Source of the DNA: an uncultured Lachnospiraceae bacterium
GTDB taxonomy: Bacteria > Bacillota > Clostridia > Lachnospirales > Lachnospiraceae
Direction: 5' to 3'
Assembly: GCA_902793685.1 (NCBI GenBank)
Contig: CADBEN010000001.1
Location: 186,001 to 250,000 of the forward strand
DNA: 64,000 bases
Numbering within the stretch: position 1 is the first letter of the stretch; each line of letters begins with the position of its first letter. Below, one piece after another: positions 43,730 through 52,927 of this stretch. The translations under genes and the position numbers were made by a program. The notes below the pieces were generated by a model. That model saw only the letters and a list, made by a program, of their open reading frames with translations, was not told the origin of the DNA and searched no databases.

Positions 43730-45337
43730 TCAGCGAGTCCATTTCTCGCAGAGCGCGTCGATCTGCTCCGCAAACTTCTGAAGATCCGCGTTCGGGTATC
43801 CGGAACTGTTCCTGATCAGGGCCTGGAGACGCTCCATACTGTTGACCAGTCTGACATAGTTTCCGTTCTCCATGCGGAGATCCTCCGCTTCTCTTTCGAC
43901 CGGGATGCCCTCCGTCTTCTTCAGCCACTTTCCTTCGACCAGGTCATAGACCGAACCGGAGAACGGCGCATCGGCCGGGATCCCGTACTCCTTTGTCAGG
44001 ACGTCGGCAAATCCAGCCGCCACCTCATCGTCTCCGTGAACGATAAAGACCTGGGAGGGAGCAGGCTTCGTGATCGCCTGTATCCAGCGGATCAGCCCGT
44101 CCTTGTCCGCGTGACTGGACATATCCTGCATCTTCGCGATCTTTGCGTGGACCTCGATCTTCTCGCCGAAAAGCTTCACCGATTCCGCACCGTCCTGGAG
44201 CAGGCGCCCCAGGGTGCCGACCGCCTGGTATCCCGCGAAGACCACCGTGGAATCCGGCCGCCACAGGTTGTGCTTCAGATGATGGCGGATCCGGCCTGCG
44301 TCGCACATGCCGGCGGCGCTGATGATCACTTTGGGGTTCGGCAGAAAATTGATGGCCTTCGACTCCTCCGCCGTGACTGCGGTTCTGAGTCCCGCGAACT
44401 TGATGGGGTTGATCCCCGCCTGGACCAGCTCTCTGGTCTCCTCGTCGAAACAGTCGATCAGGTTGTTCTGGAATACTTCCGTGGCTTCCAGCGCCAGGGG
44501 GCTGTCCACCCAGACCTCATAATCCGGGTGCCCCTGGATCATATCCTCTTCCCGGATCTTCCGGAGGAAGTAGAGCAGCTCCTGGGTCCGGCCCACCGCG
44601 AAGGCCGGCATCACCACGTTTCCGCCCCGGTCGAAAGTCTCCTGCATGATCTCGGCGAGTTCCGCGGCGTGATCCACCTTTTCCTTCAGGTGGAAACGGT
44701 CTCCGTAGGTGCTCTCCATCACCACATAATCCGCGCCATCAAGGTACTCCGGATCCCGGATCAGGGGTTTTCCGGTGTTTCCGATGTCGCCGGAAAACAC
44801 GATCTTCCGCGTGTCGTCTCCCTCAGTGATCCAGATCTCGATGGAGGCGGATCCCAGCAGATGTCCGACGTCGATAAAGCGGACGATGATCCCATCCGCC
44901 AGTTTTTTCTTCTCATGGTAATCCGATGTCTCGAACAGGCGCAGGCAGTTCTCCGCATCGTCCGCAGTGTAGATCGGTTCCACCATGGGAAGCCCGGCGC
45001 GCTGGTTCTTACGGTTCCGCCACTCCGCTTCCTGTTCCTGGATATGGGCGGTGTCTTTCAGCATGATCCGGCAGAGCTGTTCCGTTGCCGGCGTCGTCAC
45101 GACGCGGCCGCGGAAACCGTTTTTATAAAGCAGCGGAAGGTGCCCGGTATGGTCGATATGCGCATGGGTCAGCAGGACAAAATCGATGCGGTCCGGAGAA
45201 ACCGGCAGATCCGCGTTGACCCAGATATCTCTTCCCTGTTCCATTCCGTAATCGATCAGGATATGCTTTCCCGCAGCGTTCAGATAATGACAGCTGCCTG
45301 TTACCTCACGGTCAGCGCCGATAAATTCAAGGACCAT
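43730..45337 (-). CDS. Metallo-beta-lactamase/beta-CASP RNase-like protein
   Basis: 535 aa. HAHIDH (58-63) is the metallo-beta-lactamase metal motif; further motifs GHLLGSASIEI, FSGDIGN and the C-terminal MSSHADKDGL place it in the KH-less CPSF73/RNA-specificity group, distinct from RNase J. An extra C-terminal stretch of about 85 residues follows. Probably an RNA nuclease; not proven. Start chosen at MVLEFIG with GAGG 5 nt upstream; the frame extends 24 codons further into the promoter area. Confidence 0.88.
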   Translation of the reverse strand: MVLEFIGADREVTGSCHYLNAAGKHILIDYGMEQGRDIWVNADLPVSPDRIDFVLLTHAHIDHTGHLPLLYKNGFRGRVVTTPATEQLCRIMLKDTAHIQEQEAEWRNRKNQRAGLPMVEPIYTADDAENCLRLFETSDYHEKKKLADGIIVRFIDVGHLLGSASIEIWITEGDDTRKIVFSGDIGNTGKPLIRDPEYLDGADYVVMESTYGDRFHLKEKVDHAAELAEIMQETFDRGGNVVMPAFAVGRTQELLYFLRKIREEDMIQGHPDYEVWVDSPLALEATEVFQNNLIDCFDEETRELVQAGINPIKFAGLRTAVTAEESKAINFLPNPKVIISAAGMCDAGRIRHHLKHNLWRPDSTVVFAGYQAVGTLGRLLQDGAESVKLFGEKIEVHAKIAKMQDMSSHADKDGLIRWIQAITKPAPSQVFIVHGDDEVAAGFADVLTKEYGIPADAPFSGSVYDLVEGKWLKKTEGIPVEREAEDLRMENGNYVRLVNSMERLQALIRNSSGYPNADLQKFAEQIDALCEKWTR

Positions 45338-45397
45338 TTCCGCCTCACTTTCTCCGCAAATGCTGCGGGGAACCGTATCAGGAACCGAAAATCCGCA

Positions 45398-45430
45398 AAG
45401 TGCCTGCACATGGAGTCATGGCAGGCACTT
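45398..45430 (-). terminator. Terminator of the liv operon
   Basis: AAGTGCCTGC (45398-45407) with its complement at 45421-45430; the loop adds CATG/CATG pairs with one bulge. TTGCGGATTTTC follows on the minus strand. Confidence 0.7.
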
Positions 45431-45476
45431 CAGGTACGTGCGCGCTGCACGCGCTCTTATTAATTATATCACACAT

Positions 45477-46187
45477 TTATTCGCTGAGATATGCGCTCTT
45501 TACCTTCGGATCGTTCATCAGGTCAGCAGCAGGTCCGGACAGGCTGATGGTGCCGGTCTCAAGCACATAAGCGCGGTCCGCGATGGAGAGCGCTTTCTTC
45601 GCGTTCTGCTCCACCAGAAGCACCGTGGTGCCGGTCTCGTGGATAGAGCGGATGATGTCGAAGATCTCATTCACGTAGATCGGGGAAAGACCCATGGAGG
45701 GTTCGTCCATGACGATCATTTTCGGGCGGCTCATCAGGGCGCGGCCCATGGCGAGCATCTGCTGCTCACCGCCGGACAAAGTGCCTGCCAGCTGGTCTTT
45801 TCTCTCCGCAAGGCGCGGGAAGCGGTGGTTGACCTCCTCCAGCGTCCGGGCGATCTCTTCCTTTGAGCTGCGGGTGAACGCGCCGAGCATCAGGTTCTGG
45901 TGGACCGTCAGCTGGGCGAACACCCTCCGCCCCTCCGGGACGTGGGCCAGTCCGCGGCTCACCAGCTGGTGGCCGGGGACGCGGGTGATGTTGGTGCCGT
46001 CGTAGAAGATCTCGCCGCTCCGGGGCGTGATCAGTCCGGTGACGGTCTGCAGGGTCGTCGTCTTGCCTGCGCCGTTGGCGCCGATCAGCGTGACGATCTC
46101 TCCCTGGTTCACCTCAAAGGAGATCCCCTTGATCGCATGGATCATGCCGTAAAACACATGCAGATCCTTAACTTCCAGAAGTGCCAT
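45477..46187 (-). CDS. livF: Branched-chain amino acid ABC transporter, ATPase LivF
   Basis: 236 aa. Walker A GANGAGKT (36-43), signature LSGGEQQ near 141, Walker B MIVMDEPSMGLSP. One of the two ATPases of the HAAT-family importer. AGGAGG precedes the ATG. It is the last gene of livJ-H-M-G-F. Confidence 0.96.
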   Translation of the reverse strand: MALLEVKDLHVFYGMIHAIKGISFEVNQGEIVTLIGANGAGKTTTLQTVTGLITPRSGEIFYDGTNITRVPGHQLVSRGLAHVPEGRRVFAQLTVHQNLMLGAFTRSSKEEIARTLEEVNHRFPRLAERKDQLAGTLSGGEQQMLAMGRALMSRPKMIVMDEPSMGLSPIYVNEIFDIIRSIHETGTTVLLVEQNAKKALSIADRAYVLETGTISLSGPAADLMNDPKVKSAYLSE

Positions 46188-46204
46188 TCGATCTCCTCCT
46201 TTCC

Positions 46205-46963
46205 TCAGTCTCCGAGATATGCCTTGATGACCTCGGGATCGTTCAGGACTTCCGCGGTGGGCCCCTGCTTCAGCGTGCGTCCGAAGTTCAGGACGGTCAG
46301 GCGCTCGCAGATTCCGGAGACCAGGCGCATGTCGTGCTCGATCAGAAGGATCGTCATGTCAAAACGGTCGCGGACCAGACGGATGGTGTCCATCAGCTCC
46401 GCAGTCTCATTGGGGTTCATGCCCGCCGCCGGCTCATCCAGGAGAAGAAGCTTCGGATCCGTCGCCATGGCTCTGGCAATTTCAAGCTTTCTCTGCATGC
46501 CGTAGGGCAGGTTGCTGGCGGTGACGTCCGCGTAAGGCGCAAGGCCGAAAACGTCGAGAAGTTCCATGCCCCGCTCGTCCATCTCCGCTTCCTTCTTCCG
46601 GAAATTCGGCAGACGGAGGATCCCCTCCAGCGTGGAATAGCGGTGATGGTTGTGCAGTCCGGCCTTGACGTTGTCCAGGACGGAAAGCTGGCTGAAGAGA
46701 CGGATGTTCTGGAAGGTGCGGGCAATGCCGGCCTTGTTGATCTCAACGCAGCTTTTTCCCTTCAGATTCTGTCCGTCCAGCTTCACGAAGCCGCTGTCCG
46801 GCTGGTAGACGCCGGTCAGAAGGTTGAAGATGGTGGTCTTTCCTGCGCCGTTGGGGCCGATCAGACCGTAAAGCTCATTCTTTTCGATATTCACGGAAAA
46901 GCTGTCGACTGCCCTCAGACCTCCGAAGGAGATTCCGAGGCTCTCAACTTCAAGCATGCCCAT
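46205..46963 (-). CDS. livG: Branched-chain amino acid ABC transporter, ATPase LivG
   Basis: 252 aa. Walker A GPNGAGKT (36-43), Walker B LLLLDEPAAGMNP, with LPYGMQRKLEIARA in place of the usual LSGGQ signature, as is normal for LivG. AGGAGG 8 nt upstream of the ATG. Pairs with LivF under the LivH/LivM channel. Confidence 0.96.
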   Translation of the reverse strand: MGMLEVESLGISFGGLRAVDSFSVNIEKNELYGLIGPNGAGKTTIFNLLTGVYQPDSGFVKLDGQNLKGKSCVEINKAGIARTFQNIRLFSQLSVLDNVKAGLHNHHRYSTLEGILRLPNFRKKEAEMDERGMELLDVFGLAPYADVTASNLPYGMQRKLEIARAMATDPKLLLLDEPAAGMNPNETAELMDTIRLVRDRFDMTILLIEHDMRLVSGICERLTVLNFGRTLKQGPTAEVLNDPEVIKAYLGD

Positions 46964-46966
46964 GGA

Positions 46967-48049
46967 TCATACCTCCTTCGCTTTCGGACCGTCGGCCGCC
47001 TTGTCCTTCCGGAAGCCCGCCAGGAGCTTTTCCCGGTAAGCCACGAAGGCCGGAGCGGAAGTAAACAGCATCATAAGGATCAGGACCACCGCGTAGATCA
47101 GCATACGGTAGTCGCTGAGTCCGCGGAGCAGCTCGGGAAGCAGGGTCAGGACCACCGCTGCGATCACGGAGCCGCGGATATTTCCGATGCCGCCCATGAC
47201 CACGAAGACCAGGATCATGATCGACATGTTGTAGCCGAAGTTTTTGGAAAGAGCCTGCAGCGTGTTCAGGTTGTGGGCGTACAGCACGCCGCCGACGCCG
47301 GCGATGGCTGCAGAGATGGTGAAGGCCAGCAGCTTGAATTTCGTCACGTCGAGACCGATGGATTCCGCCGCGATCCGGTTGTCGCGGATCGCCATGATGG
47401 CGCGGCCTGTCTGGGACCGGATCAGGTTCTGGACGATGAAGAGCGCGACCAGGAGCAGGATCACACCGACGGTGAAGCTGGACATCTTCGGCGTTCCCGT
47501 GATGCCCTGGGCGCCCTTGATGATGATCTTTCCGCCCTTCTCCAGACCGAGGGCGTTGGAGTCCTTCAGAGTGACGTGGATCCCCGCGCTGTCAACGCCG
47601 AGATATACGGCGTTCATGATATTCTTGATGATCTCGCCGAATGCCAGCGTAACGATGGCAAGGTAGTCGCCGCGGAGACGCAGGACCGGAATGCCGATCA
47701 GGAACCCGAAAAAGGCCGCGGTCGCCGCGCCGATCAGGATCGCGATGACAAAGGAGACCTTCGGGTCCATGGTTCCCTTCATGATGTTAGTCCAGAGGGC
47801 GGAGGCAAATGCGCCGATGCACATGAAGCCGGCATGTCCCAGGGAAAGCTCACCCGAAATACCGACCACAAGGTTCAGGCTTACTGCCATGATGGAATAG
47901 GTGCACAGCGGCACCAGGAGGCCCTTCATCAGCGAGCTCATATGTCCGCCGGCAAGAAGGACCTGCACGACCGCAAAGGCGATGATGACCATCGCGTATG
48001 TGATCATATCGTTCATAAACGCTTTCTGTTTTGCACTTTTCATTTTCAT
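46967..48049 (-). CDS. livM: Branched-chain amino acid ABC transporter, permease LivM
   Basis: 360 aa with eight or more membrane helices. NLVVGISGELSLGHAGFMCIG and GDYLAIVTLAFGEI are LivM blocks (shown in part). It forms the channel with LivH. Only 3 nt separate its stop from the livG start. Confidence 0.95.
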   Translation of the reverse strand: MKMKSAKQKAFMNDMITYAMVIIAFAVVQVLLAGGHMSSLMKGLLVPLCTYSIMAVSLNLVVGISGELSLGHAGFMCIGAFASALWTNIMKGTMDPKVSFVIAILIGAATAAFFGFLIGIPVLRLRGDYLAIVTLAFGEIIKNIMNAVYLGVDSAGIHVTLKDSNALGLEKGGKIIIKGAQGITGTPKMSSFTVGVILLLVALFIVQNLIRSQTGRAIMAIRDNRIAAESIGLDVTKFKLLAFTISAAIAGVGGVLYAHNLNTLQALSKNFGYNMSIMILVFVVMGGIGNIRGSVIAAVVLTLLPELLRGLSDYRMLIYAVVLILMMLFTSAPAFVAYREKLLAGFRKDKAADGPKAKEV

Positions 48050-48056
48050 GCCGGCC

Positions 48057-48941
48057 TCACACTTTCTCCTGGATCTTACGGCCCAGGATGCCGGTCGGAC
48101 GCACGATCAGGACAATGATCAGTACCGAGAAAACAATTGCGTCTGAAAGCTTTGAGGAAATGTACGCCTTGGAAAGATTCTCCAGGACGCCGAGCATCAG
48201 CCCGCCGATCAGTGCGCCGGGAATGGAGCCGATGCCTCCGAGGACAGCTGCGACGAAGGCTTTGATGCCGGGCATCGCGCCGGTGGTCGGGGTCAGGGTC
48301 GGGTATGCTGAGCACAGCAGGACGCCGGCAATCGCCGCCAGCGAAGAGCCGATGGCAAAGGTCAGGGCGATGGTGCGGTTCACATTGATTCCCATCAGCG
48401 TCGCGGCACCCTTGTCCTCAGAGACAGCAAGCATGGCCTGTCCCTGCTTCGTCTTGTTGATGAAGGTGGTCAGCGCGATCATGATCACGATGCAGGCGAG
48501 GATCGTGGTGATGGTCTCGCCGGAAATGATCAGGTTCCCTCCGGCCAGCTTCAGCGGCGGGATCGGAACCACGGAGGTGAAGCTCTTCGGATCCGCGCCG
48601 AAAATCAAAAGCGCCAGGTTCTGAAGGAAATAGGAAACGCCGATCGCAGTGATCAGGACCGCCAGGGAATTTGCGCCGCGGAGCGGCTTGTAGGCGATCC
48701 GTTCAATGGTAATGCCGAGAAGCATGCAGACGATGACAGCCACAAGGATCCCGACCGGAGTCGGAAGTCCCATAGTGACACAGGCTGTGAACGTCACATA
48801 GCCGCCGACCATGATGATATCGCCATGGGCAAAGTTCAGCATCTTCGCGATGCCGTAGACCATGGTATATCCGAGCGCAATGATCGCGTAGACCGAGCCG
48901 AGACTCAGGCCGCTCAGAAGATAGGAAAAGAAACTCAGCAT
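48057..48941 (-). CDS. livH: Branched-chain amino acid ABC transporter, permease LivH
   Basis: 294 aa with about eight membrane helices; LGSVYAIIALGYTMVYG and MLNFAHGDIIMVGGY are family signatures. Start chosen at the ATG 8 nt after AAGGGG; a GTG three codons earlier overlaps that site. A strong stem-loop separates it from the binding-protein gene upstream. Confidence 0.95.
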   Translation of the reverse strand: MLSFFSYLLSGLSLGSVYAIIALGYTMVYGIAKMLNFAHGDIIMVGGYVTFTACVTMGLPTPVGILVAVIVCMLLGITIERIAYKPLRGANSLAVLITAIGVSYFLQNLALLIFGADPKSFTSVVPIPPLKLAGGNLIISGETITTILACIVIMIALTTFINKTKQGQAMLAVSEDKGAATLMGINVNRTIALTFAIGSSLAAIAGVLLCSAYPTLTPTTGAMPGIKAFVAAVLGGIGSIPGALIGGLMLGVLENLSKAYISSKLSDAIVFSVLIIVLIVRPTGILGRKIQEKV

Positions 48942-48982
48942 ACGATACACCCCTTGCTGTTTTTACGGATATTTTGTGCTGA

Positions 48983-49009
48983 AGAGGGCTGCTGTTACAG
49001 CAGCCCTCT
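48983..49009. terminator. Stem-loop between livJ and livH
   Basis: AGAGGGCTGCTG, loop TTA, CAGCAGCCCTCT: 12-bp perfect stem with no T tract on the minus strand. It is better read as an mRNA-stabilising or partial termination element that keeps the binding protein more abundant than the permeases (inference). Confidence 0.65.
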
Positions 49010-49043
49010 CCTGTTCAGATTCACGGAGCGGAACCGTCGTCCG

Positions 49044-50279
49044 TCACTCAATGGACTTGTAGACGCCGCCTTCGATGACGACAGCCTTCGGTGCCTTGTT
49101 CGGCTCTCCCTCTTCGGTGAAGGTCATGTCCTCGCCGGTGAGGCCGTGTTCGATCTTGATCTTCGGCATCTGCTCGACAAGGATGTCGCAGATCTCGGAA
49201 GCGGACATGGAAGGATCCGCGTTGCCTGCTTCAAGAGCAGCCTTCAGCTGGAACATGCCGTCGTAGGAATCCGCAGCGAACTGGATCGGCGTGCCGCCGT
49301 AAGCCGCCTCGTAGTTCTTGACGAAGTTCCGGGTCAGCTCATCCTCTGCATCCGCGGAGAACGGGGTCAGAAGCATCAGGCCCTCCGCCAGGGAGGTGTC
49401 GAAGTTCTCCACGTTCAGGATGCCGTCCATGCCGTCGCAGCCAAAGTATTTGGTTTCAAATCCCAGCTGCTTTGCCTGGGTCAGGATCTTGGAAGCGTCG
49501 GAATAGTAGATCGGAAGGAACACCAGCTCTGCGCCCGCATCCTTGAACTTCTGGATCTGGGTGGAGAAATCGGTGTTGCTGTCGCCGGTGTACTGTTCGT
49601 CGGCAACGACCTCGATGCCCTGGTTTGCCGCCTCAGCGATGAAAGCGTCGTGGATTCCGCTGGAATAGACGTCGGAGGAATCATAGATCGCCGCGACCTT
49701 CTTCGGAAGATCGTGACCGCCGATGTACTCCGCGGACTTGGTGCCCTGTGCCGGGTCAGAGAAGCAGACACGGAATACGTTTCTCGGCTCTGTGATCTCC
49801 AGCGCGGTGCCGGAGGGGGTCAGGATGAACATATTGTCGTTCGCCGCCTCTGCGCCGACCGCGATGGTCGGAGCCGAAGTCGTCGCGCCGACCAGCATCT
49901 GCATGCCCCAGTCCTTCAGGCTGTTGTAGGCATTGATGGCCTTCTCGGCATCGTGTTCATCGTCCTGATAGTTGACCTCGATCTGATAGCCGTTGATTCC
50001 GCCGGCTTCGTTGATCTCCTTCGCCGCCAGTTCCTGGCCCTGCTGCGTCGCAGCGCCGTAGACAGCTGCCGGTCCGGTGACCGGTCCCATTCCGCCGATC
50101 TTCCAGACTGCGCCCTCTGCCGCCGGTGCCGCAGCCTCTGCTCCGCCCGCCGGGGCAGCCGCTTCCGTTGCTGCAGGAGCAGCCGGAGCCGCCGTCGTTG
50201 CCGGCGCGCTGCTGCCTCCGCATGCTGCGAGAGACAGGGCAAGTACGCCTGCGAGTGCCGCGGATAACATCTTCTTCAT
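49044..50279 (-). CDS. livJ: Branched-chain amino acid-binding lipoprotein (operon copy)
   Basis: 411 aa periplasmic-binding-protein type I (leucine/isoleucine/valine family). Lipobox LAAC with C20, then an Ala/Pro/Glu-rich linker to about residue 57 and the two-lobed ligand-binding domain beginning VWKIGGMGPVTGPAA. It delivers substrate to LivHMGF downstream. Closely similar throughout to the next gene, e.g. CDGMDGILNVE and DVYSSGIHD occur in both. Ligand specificity cannot be read from sequence. Confidence 0.92.
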   Translation of the reverse strand: MKKMLSAALAGVLALSLAACGGSSAPATTAAPAAPAATEAAAPAGGAEAAAPAAEGAVWKIGGMGPVTGPAAVYGAATQQGQELAAKEINEAGGINGYQIEVNYQDDEHDAEKAINAYNSLKDWGMQMLVGATTSAPTIAVGAEAANDNMFILTPSGTALEITEPRNVFRVCFSDPAQGTKSAEYIGGHDLPKKVAAIYDSSDVYSSGIHDAFIAEAANQGIEVVADEQYTGDSNTDFSTQIQKFKDAGAELVFLPIYYSDASKILTQAKQLGFETKYFGCDGMDGILNVENFDTSLAEGLMLLTPFSADAEDELTRNFVKNYEAAYGGTPIQFAADSYDGMFQLKAALEAGNADPSMSASEICDILVEQMPKIKIEHGLTGEDMTFTEEGEPNKAPKAVVIEGGVYKSIE

Positions 50280-50308
50280 AAAACTGTGTTCCTCCCTTAT
50301 ATCACATG

Positions 50309-50314
50309 ATTATA
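50309..50314 (-). promoter_or_regulatory. Candidate -10 of the liv operon promoter
   Basis: TATAAT on the minus strand, 30 nt before the binding-protein start and below the terminator of the second copy. No good -35 is visible. Confidence 0.4.
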
Positions 50315-50369
50315 TCTGTCCGGAACCCCTTGCCCGGGATGCCGGATCATTGCCCGTTCTTCTTTTACA

Positions 50370-50400
50370 GACGGATGTCTTTTGTAGAAAGACATCCGTC
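50370..50400 (-). terminator. Hairpin below the second binding-protein gene
   Basis: GACGGATGTCTTT (50370-50382) with its complement at 50388-50400, loop 5 nt. The tail on the minus strand (TGTAAAAGAAG) is not T-rich. Confidence 0.65.
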
Positions 50401-50442
50401 ATGTAAGTCAAAATTATAAACGAAAGCCGTCTGTTGTGTCAA

Positions 50443-51711
50443 TCAGTCCTCCATGGACTTGTATGCGCCGTTCTCGATGATGACAGCCTTCGGCTCCTTG
50501 CTCGGAGAACCGGAAGCGTCCCAGGTGATGGTGCCGGTCAGGCCTTTTAGCTCGATCTCGGTGATGGCCTTTTCAAGGCCGGTGCCGATCTCTTCCACGG
50601 ACATGGTCGGGTTCAGGTCTGCCTTCTCCGCTGCCAGCTTGATGGCATACAGTCCGTCATAAGCATCCGCGCCGAACTGCAGCGGGATCTGGCCGAACTT
50701 CTCCTGATACTTCTTGACGAAGTTCTGGGTGAGCTCATCGTCTGCGTCCGCAGCGAACGGGGTCAGGAGCATCAGGCCCTCTGCGAGGCTCTTGTCGAAG
50801 CCTTCGACGTTCAGGATACCGTCCATGCCGTCGCAGCCAAAGTACTTGACGTCCATGCCGAGGCCCTTTGCCTGGTTCAGGACCAGGGTCGCTTCGGTGT
50901 AGTAGAACGGAAGGAAGACCAGCTCTGCGCCTGCGTTCTGGATGTTCTGAAGCTGGATGGTGAAATCAGTCTTGTTGTCGGAGGTGAACTGCTCGTCAGC
51001 GACGATCTCAAGGCCCTGGTTTGCAGCTTCCGCGACAAAGGTGTCATGGATACCGCTGGAGTAGACATCGGAAGCGTCATACAGGATACCGACCTTCTTT
51101 GCCAGCTCGTGGGTTCCGATGAACTCAGCGGACTTCATGCCCTGCTGCGGATCGGAGAAGCAGACCGCGAAGGCATTCGGAGTGGAGATGCAGTCCTCTG
51201 CGGAGCCGGAGGGCGTGATCTGGAACATATTGTCGTTCACGGACTCAGCGATGACAGCGATGCAGGGGGAAGAGGTCGTGCAGCCGACCAGCGCCTGCAT
51301 GCCCCAGTCCTTCAGGGTATTGTAAGCGTTGACGGACTTCTCGGCGTCGTGCTCATCATCCTCGAACTGGTACTTGATCTGATAACCGTTGATTCCGCCG
51401 TTCTCGTTGATCTCCTCGACCGCGATCTCCAGCGCTTCCTTACAGGAAAGACCGTAAGCTGCCGCGCCGCCGGTGCAGGGGCCGATTCCGCCGATCATCC
51501 AGTACGCGTCGGAGGAAGCCGCTGCCGCAGTGGTCTCTGCCGCCGCCTCGGTGGTCTCAGCTGCCGCCGCGGTGGTCTCTGCCGCTGCCGCGGTGGTCTC
51601 TGCCGGAGCCGCCGGTGCCGCAGTGGTCTCGGCAGGCTTGGAGCCGCCGCATGCCGCCAGGGACAGGATCATGGTCGCAGAAAGGACAACAGATACGAAC
51701 CTCTTCTTCAT
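50443..51711 (-). CDS. Branched-chain amino acid-binding lipoprotein (separate second copy)
   Basis: 422 aa paralogue of the operon livJ. Lipobox LAAC with C21, followed by a linker made of repeated AETTAAA/AETTEAA units (about residues 26-66), then the ligand-binding domain starting YWMIGGIGPCTGGAA. Extra cysteines in the domain (GPCTGG, GLSCKEA, VGCTTSSPC) are not in the operon copy. Own promoter and hairpin terminator indicate independent expression; it presumably shares the same permease. AAGGGAGG lies 7 nt before the ATG. Confidence 0.9.
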   Translation of the reverse strand: MKKRFVSVVLSATMILSLAACGGSKPAETTAAPAAPAETTAAAAETTAAAAETTEAAAETTAAAASSDAYWMIGGIGPCTGGAAAYGLSCKEALEIAVEEINENGGINGYQIKYQFEDDEHDAEKSVNAYNTLKDWGMQALVGCTTSSPCIAVIAESVNDNMFQITPSGSAEDCISTPNAFAVCFSDPQQGMKSAEFIGTHELAKKVGILYDASDVYSSGIHDTFVAEAANQGLEIVADEQFTSDNKTDFTIQLQNIQNAGAELVFLPFYYTEATLVLNQAKGLGMDVKYFGCDGMDGILNVEGFDKSLAEGLMLLTPFAADADDELTQNFVKKYQEKFGQIPLQFGADAYDGLYAIKLAAEKADLNPTMSVEEIGTGLEKAITEIELKGLTGTITWDASGSPSKEPKAVIIENGAYKSMED

Positions 51712-51756
51712 GGTAAAACCTCCCTTAAAAAAAGTTTTTGAAACAAATATGAATCT

Positions 51757-51785
51757 ATTTTATATGAATAATCAGATTATGGAAA
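51757..51785 (-). promoter_or_regulatory. Promoter of the second binding-protein gene
   Basis: TTTCCA (51780-51785), 17-nt spacer, TAAAAT (51757-51762), in an AT-rich stretch; a 45-nt leader follows. Confidence 0.65.
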
Positions 51786-51825
51786 CCTGATAATTCATTT
51801 TTTCGTCTTTTTCCCGGTTCCGGCC

Positions 51826-52836
51826 TTATTCTTTCCAGTCCAGATCCGCGCTCTCCTGCACCGGATCCCGCATCATCAGGTCACGGACCGCTTCCTTCGG
51901 GCTCTTGTTCTCAAACAGAATGCGGTTGACCTGTTCGACGATGGGCATCTGCACACCGTATTTCTCAGCGAGTGCCTTGGCAGCCTTGGCGGAGTAGACA
52001 CCCTCGACCACCTGCTTCACTTCCTTCATGGCCTCGTCCGCGGTCTTGCCCTGTCCGATCAGGATACCGGCCCTGCGGTTTCTGGAATGCATGCTGGCGC
52101 AGGTCACGATCAGGTCGCCGATGCCGGTCAGACCGCCGAAGGTCTTCTCCGAAGCGCCCATGGCCACGCCCAGCCGGGTCATCTCCGCAATGCCGCGGGT
52201 GATAAGGGCCGCCTTCGTATTGTCGCCGTAGCCCAGGCCGTCCGCCATGCCGGCAGCCAGCGCGATCACGTTCTTGATGGAAGCGCCGAGCTCCATACCC
52301 AGCATATCCGGGGAAGTGTAGACCCGGAAGACCGGGTTCATGAACAGATCCCTTACAGCCTCCGCCGTCTCCTTCTTCCGTGCGCCTGCCACGATGGTGG
52401 TGGGGATGCGGCGGGAGACCTCCTCCGCGTGGCTCGGCCCGCAGAGACAGGTGGCAGTCACGCCGGGGATCTCCTCCTCGACCTGGTCGGTGATAGGCAT
52501 CAGAGTCTTCTCCTCAACACCCTTGGCGACGCAGACCACGACCTGCCCCTCCCGGTAATATTCCTTCATCTGCCGTGCGGTGCCCCGCGTAAAGATGGAG
52601 GGGACCGCGAGGACGATATACTCCGCGTCCCTCATGGCTTCCCCGAGATCCGCCGTGAAGTGCATGGACTCCGGGAACTCCACCGCGGGAAGGTTCGGCT
52701 GGCAGTGCGTCTTCTTCAGATTCTCGATTTCTTCCGGAAGCGCAGACCAGACTGTTACGTCATGACCATTGTCTGAAAGCAGCAGTGCCAGAGACATTCC
52801 CCAGGTTCCGGCACCGATGACGGATACTTTTTTCAT
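51826..52836 (-). CDS. gpsA: Glycerol-3-phosphate dehydrogenase [NAD(P)+]
   Basis: 336 aa. N-terminal dinucleotide motif GAGTWG (8-13); CVAKGVEEKT and GASIKNVIALAAGMADGLGYGDN carry the catalytic lysines. It makes sn-glycerol-3-phosphate, the acceptor used by PlsY encoded just upstream. Start at the ATG after AAAGGAGAAATC. A 91-nt gap before it holds a GAATCGT/ACGATTC inverted repeat (52851-52902) that could form a leader hairpin. Confidence 0.96.
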   Translation of the reverse strand: MKKVSVIGAGTWGMSLALLLSDNGHDVTVWSALPEEIENLKKTHCQPNLPAVEFPESMHFTADLGEAMRDAEYIVLAVPSIFTRGTARQMKEYYREGQVVVCVAKGVEEKTLMPITDQVEEEIPGVTATCLCGPSHAEEVSRRIPTTIVAGARKKETAEAVRDLFMNPVFRVYTSPDMLGMELGASIKNVIALAAGMADGLGYGDNTKAALITRGIAEMTRLGVAMGASEKTFGGLTGIGDLIVTCASMHSRNRRAGILIGQGKTADEAMKEVKQVVEGVYSAKAAKALAEKYGVQMPIVEQVNRILFENKSPKEAVRDLMMRDPVQESADLDWKE

Positions 52837-52927
52837 GATTTCTCCTTTCGGAATCGTTATTTGACGCTCTCTGCGCACATCGCGCGGATTATCTTACGAT
52901 TCAGGCCCTGTCCCGCTGTTCTGCGGT

